Position numbers and translations under genes: made by a program
Assembly: GCA_937877295.1 (NCBI GenBank)
Contig: CALFIV010000213.1
Coordinates: 1 to 6,665 of the forward strand
Source of the DNA: an uncultured Clostridia bacterium
GTDB taxonomy: Bacteria > Bacillota_A > Clostridia > Christensenellales > CAG-138
Direction of reading: 5' to 3'
Length of the DNA: 6,665 bases
Shown here: piece by piece, positions 5,665-6,665 of the stretch
Layout: each line of letters starts with the position of its first letter
How positions within the stretch are numbered: position 1 is the first letter of the stretch
The notes under the pieces: model-generated
Database searches by the model: none
The model's input: the letters and a program-made list of their open reading frames with translations, nothing else
What the model was told of the DNA's origin: nothing

Positions 5665-6665
5665 TTATTCGGCTTCCGTATAGAGAATATCGTGGCTCAA
5701 AGGCGAGTAGAACCGCTCACGCACGTGTTCGGGATCGCGCGTTTCGCCCATGATCCACATCAGCTTTGCAACGGCCGCTTCGGTCGTCATATCAAACGCC
5801 TCCACGATGCCCTGCTGCTTCAGTGCGTGCCCGACCTGATAGACGGTGAGGTTGCTGCCTTCGTTTTGTACCTGCGTCGTCATCACGATCAGCTTGCCCG
5901 CTTCGATGCCGCGTTCGATCGCGTGCTTGAAGCAGCCGTCCGTGCCCTCAGGCAGTCCGCCGACGCCGAAGCTTTCAATGATGACCGCATCAAAGCGATC
6001 CAGCGCATAGGAGAGCATGCCCGCGTCGCTGCCCGGAATCAGCTTGACGAGCCCCACGCTGTCGTTGAGCGCATGCGAGAACTTTGCGCGCTCGCGATAA
6101 CCGAGGTCGATGTAGTGCAGCACGCGTCCGTCCTGCAAAACGGCAAGCTCCGGATAATTGATGCTTGCAAAGGCGGAAAAGCTTTTACTGCGCACCTTTT
6201 TTGCGCGCGTGCCGAGAATCACACTGCCGTTGAACACGATAGAAACGCCGCAGGCGCGATCGTCGCAGGCATAGGTGAATGCGTCCAGAAGATTCTGCTT
6301 CGAGTCGGTCACGTCCATACTGATCGGCTTTTGCGCGCCGGTCAGTACAACCGGCTTTTTGGAGCGCCGCACGAGGTACGAGAGCGCTGCGGCGGTATAG
6401 GCCATCGTGTCCGTACCGTGACTCACCACAAAGCCGTCGTACGCGTCGTAGTACGATTCGATGCATCGCGCAATGTCGAGCCAGCCGGAGGGCGTCATGT
6501 TCGTACTGTCCACGCTCATCAGCTGAAAGCATTCCACATTGCAGATCTCGCTGACCCGCGGAATGTAGTTTAAGAGCTGATTCGAGCCGAGCTTGGGCGC
6601 AAGCCCGTCGGCCGTCATTTCCGAGGCGATCGTGCCGCCCGTTCCGATCAATAAAATCTTTTTCA
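5665..6665 (-). CDS. ansA: L-asparaginase, type I (cytoplasmic); start codon cut at right edge
   Basis: It hydrolyses L-asparagine to aspartate and ammonia. Both signatures are present, numbered from the inferred ATG: GTGGTIAS (8-15, nucleophile Thr12) and VSHGTDTM (81-88, Thr85-Asp86), plus DSTNM (53-57), the TGAQ turn (109-112), and GTRAKKVRSKSFSAF (152-166), whose lysine 157 fits the catalytic Lys. Absence of a signal peptide, and a length of 333, fit the cytoplasmic type I (AnsA) group rather than periplasmic type II. The frame opens KKILLIGTGGT; the window ends in TG AAA AAG on the minus strand, so the ATG should begin at base 6666, one base outside. A TTG at 6651 is in frame but would remove the first beta strand and has no ribosome site. 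The gene converges on the dockerin gene, with a shared terminator between. Upstream neighbours are outside the window. Confidence 0.95.
   Translation of the reverse strand, partial: KKILLIGTGGTIASEMTADGLAPKLGSNQLLNYIPRVSEICNVECFQLMSVDSTNMTPSGWLDIARCIESYYDAYDGFVVSHGTDTMAYTAAALSYLVRRSKKPVVLTGAQKPISMDVTDSKQNLLDAFTYACDDRACGVSIVFNGSVILGTRAKKVRSKSFSAFASINYPELAVLQDGRVLHYIDLGYRERAKFSHALNDSVGLVKLIPGSDAGMLSYALDRFDAVIIESFGVGGLPEGTDGCFKHAIERGIEAGKLIVMTTQVQNEGSNLTVYQVGHALKQQGIVEAFDMTTEAAVAKLMWIMGETRDPEHVRERFYSPLSHDILYTEAE

Noticed and set aside
5653..6573. Plus-strand frame of 306 codons opposite ansA
   Set aside because: It is antisense to a complete asparaginase with both catalytic signatures, and it starts inside the terminator region.

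Overview
The window looks like chromosomal DNA from a Gram-positive anaerobe, most likely class Clostridia (phylum Bacillota) and possibly a gut lineage. This is inferred from strong AGGAGG-type ribosome sites, sigma-A promoters of the TTGACA / TATAAT kind, a secreted protein with a type I dockerin, a type I asparaginase, a lamin-tail surface protein, and moderately high GC. Nothing in the window fixes the genus.

Layout, left to right. (1) On the minus strand, the N-terminal 188 residues of glycerol kinase (glpK) run off the left edge. (2) Its promoter lies back to back with a plus-strand promoter for a small membrane-anchored lamin-tail-domain protein; the two -35 boxes overlap and the plus transcript may be leaderless. 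(3) Between that gene and the next, convergent, gene sits a non-coding element of about 380 bp. It is bounded by near-perfect inverted repeats of about 31 bp and contains a long imperfect palindrome and a 46-bp tandem repeat. (4) A two-gene minus-strand operon encodes a short alanyl-tRNA synthetase (598 residues, no C-terminal dimerisation/C-Ala region, an extra four-cysteine cluster) and, overlapping it by 8 bp, a DUF695/RraB-like protein. (5) Divergent from alaS is a secreted caspase-fold (C25/C11-like) protein with a C-terminal dockerin. Its reading frame is broken at about 5120, and the segment that should carry the catalytic cysteine appears to be missing. (6) A bidirectional terminator separates it from a convergent type I L-asparaginase gene, whose start codon is cut by one base at the right edge.

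The genes do not form one pathway. They are housekeeping (alaS, glpK, ansA) and cell-surface (lamin-tail, dockerin) functions in separate short transcription units. The points most worth a second look are the short alaS with its coupled RraB-like partner, the inverted-repeat element, and the broken dockerin protease-like gene. I see no CRISPR array, tRNA, rRNA, transposase or recognisable defence system.
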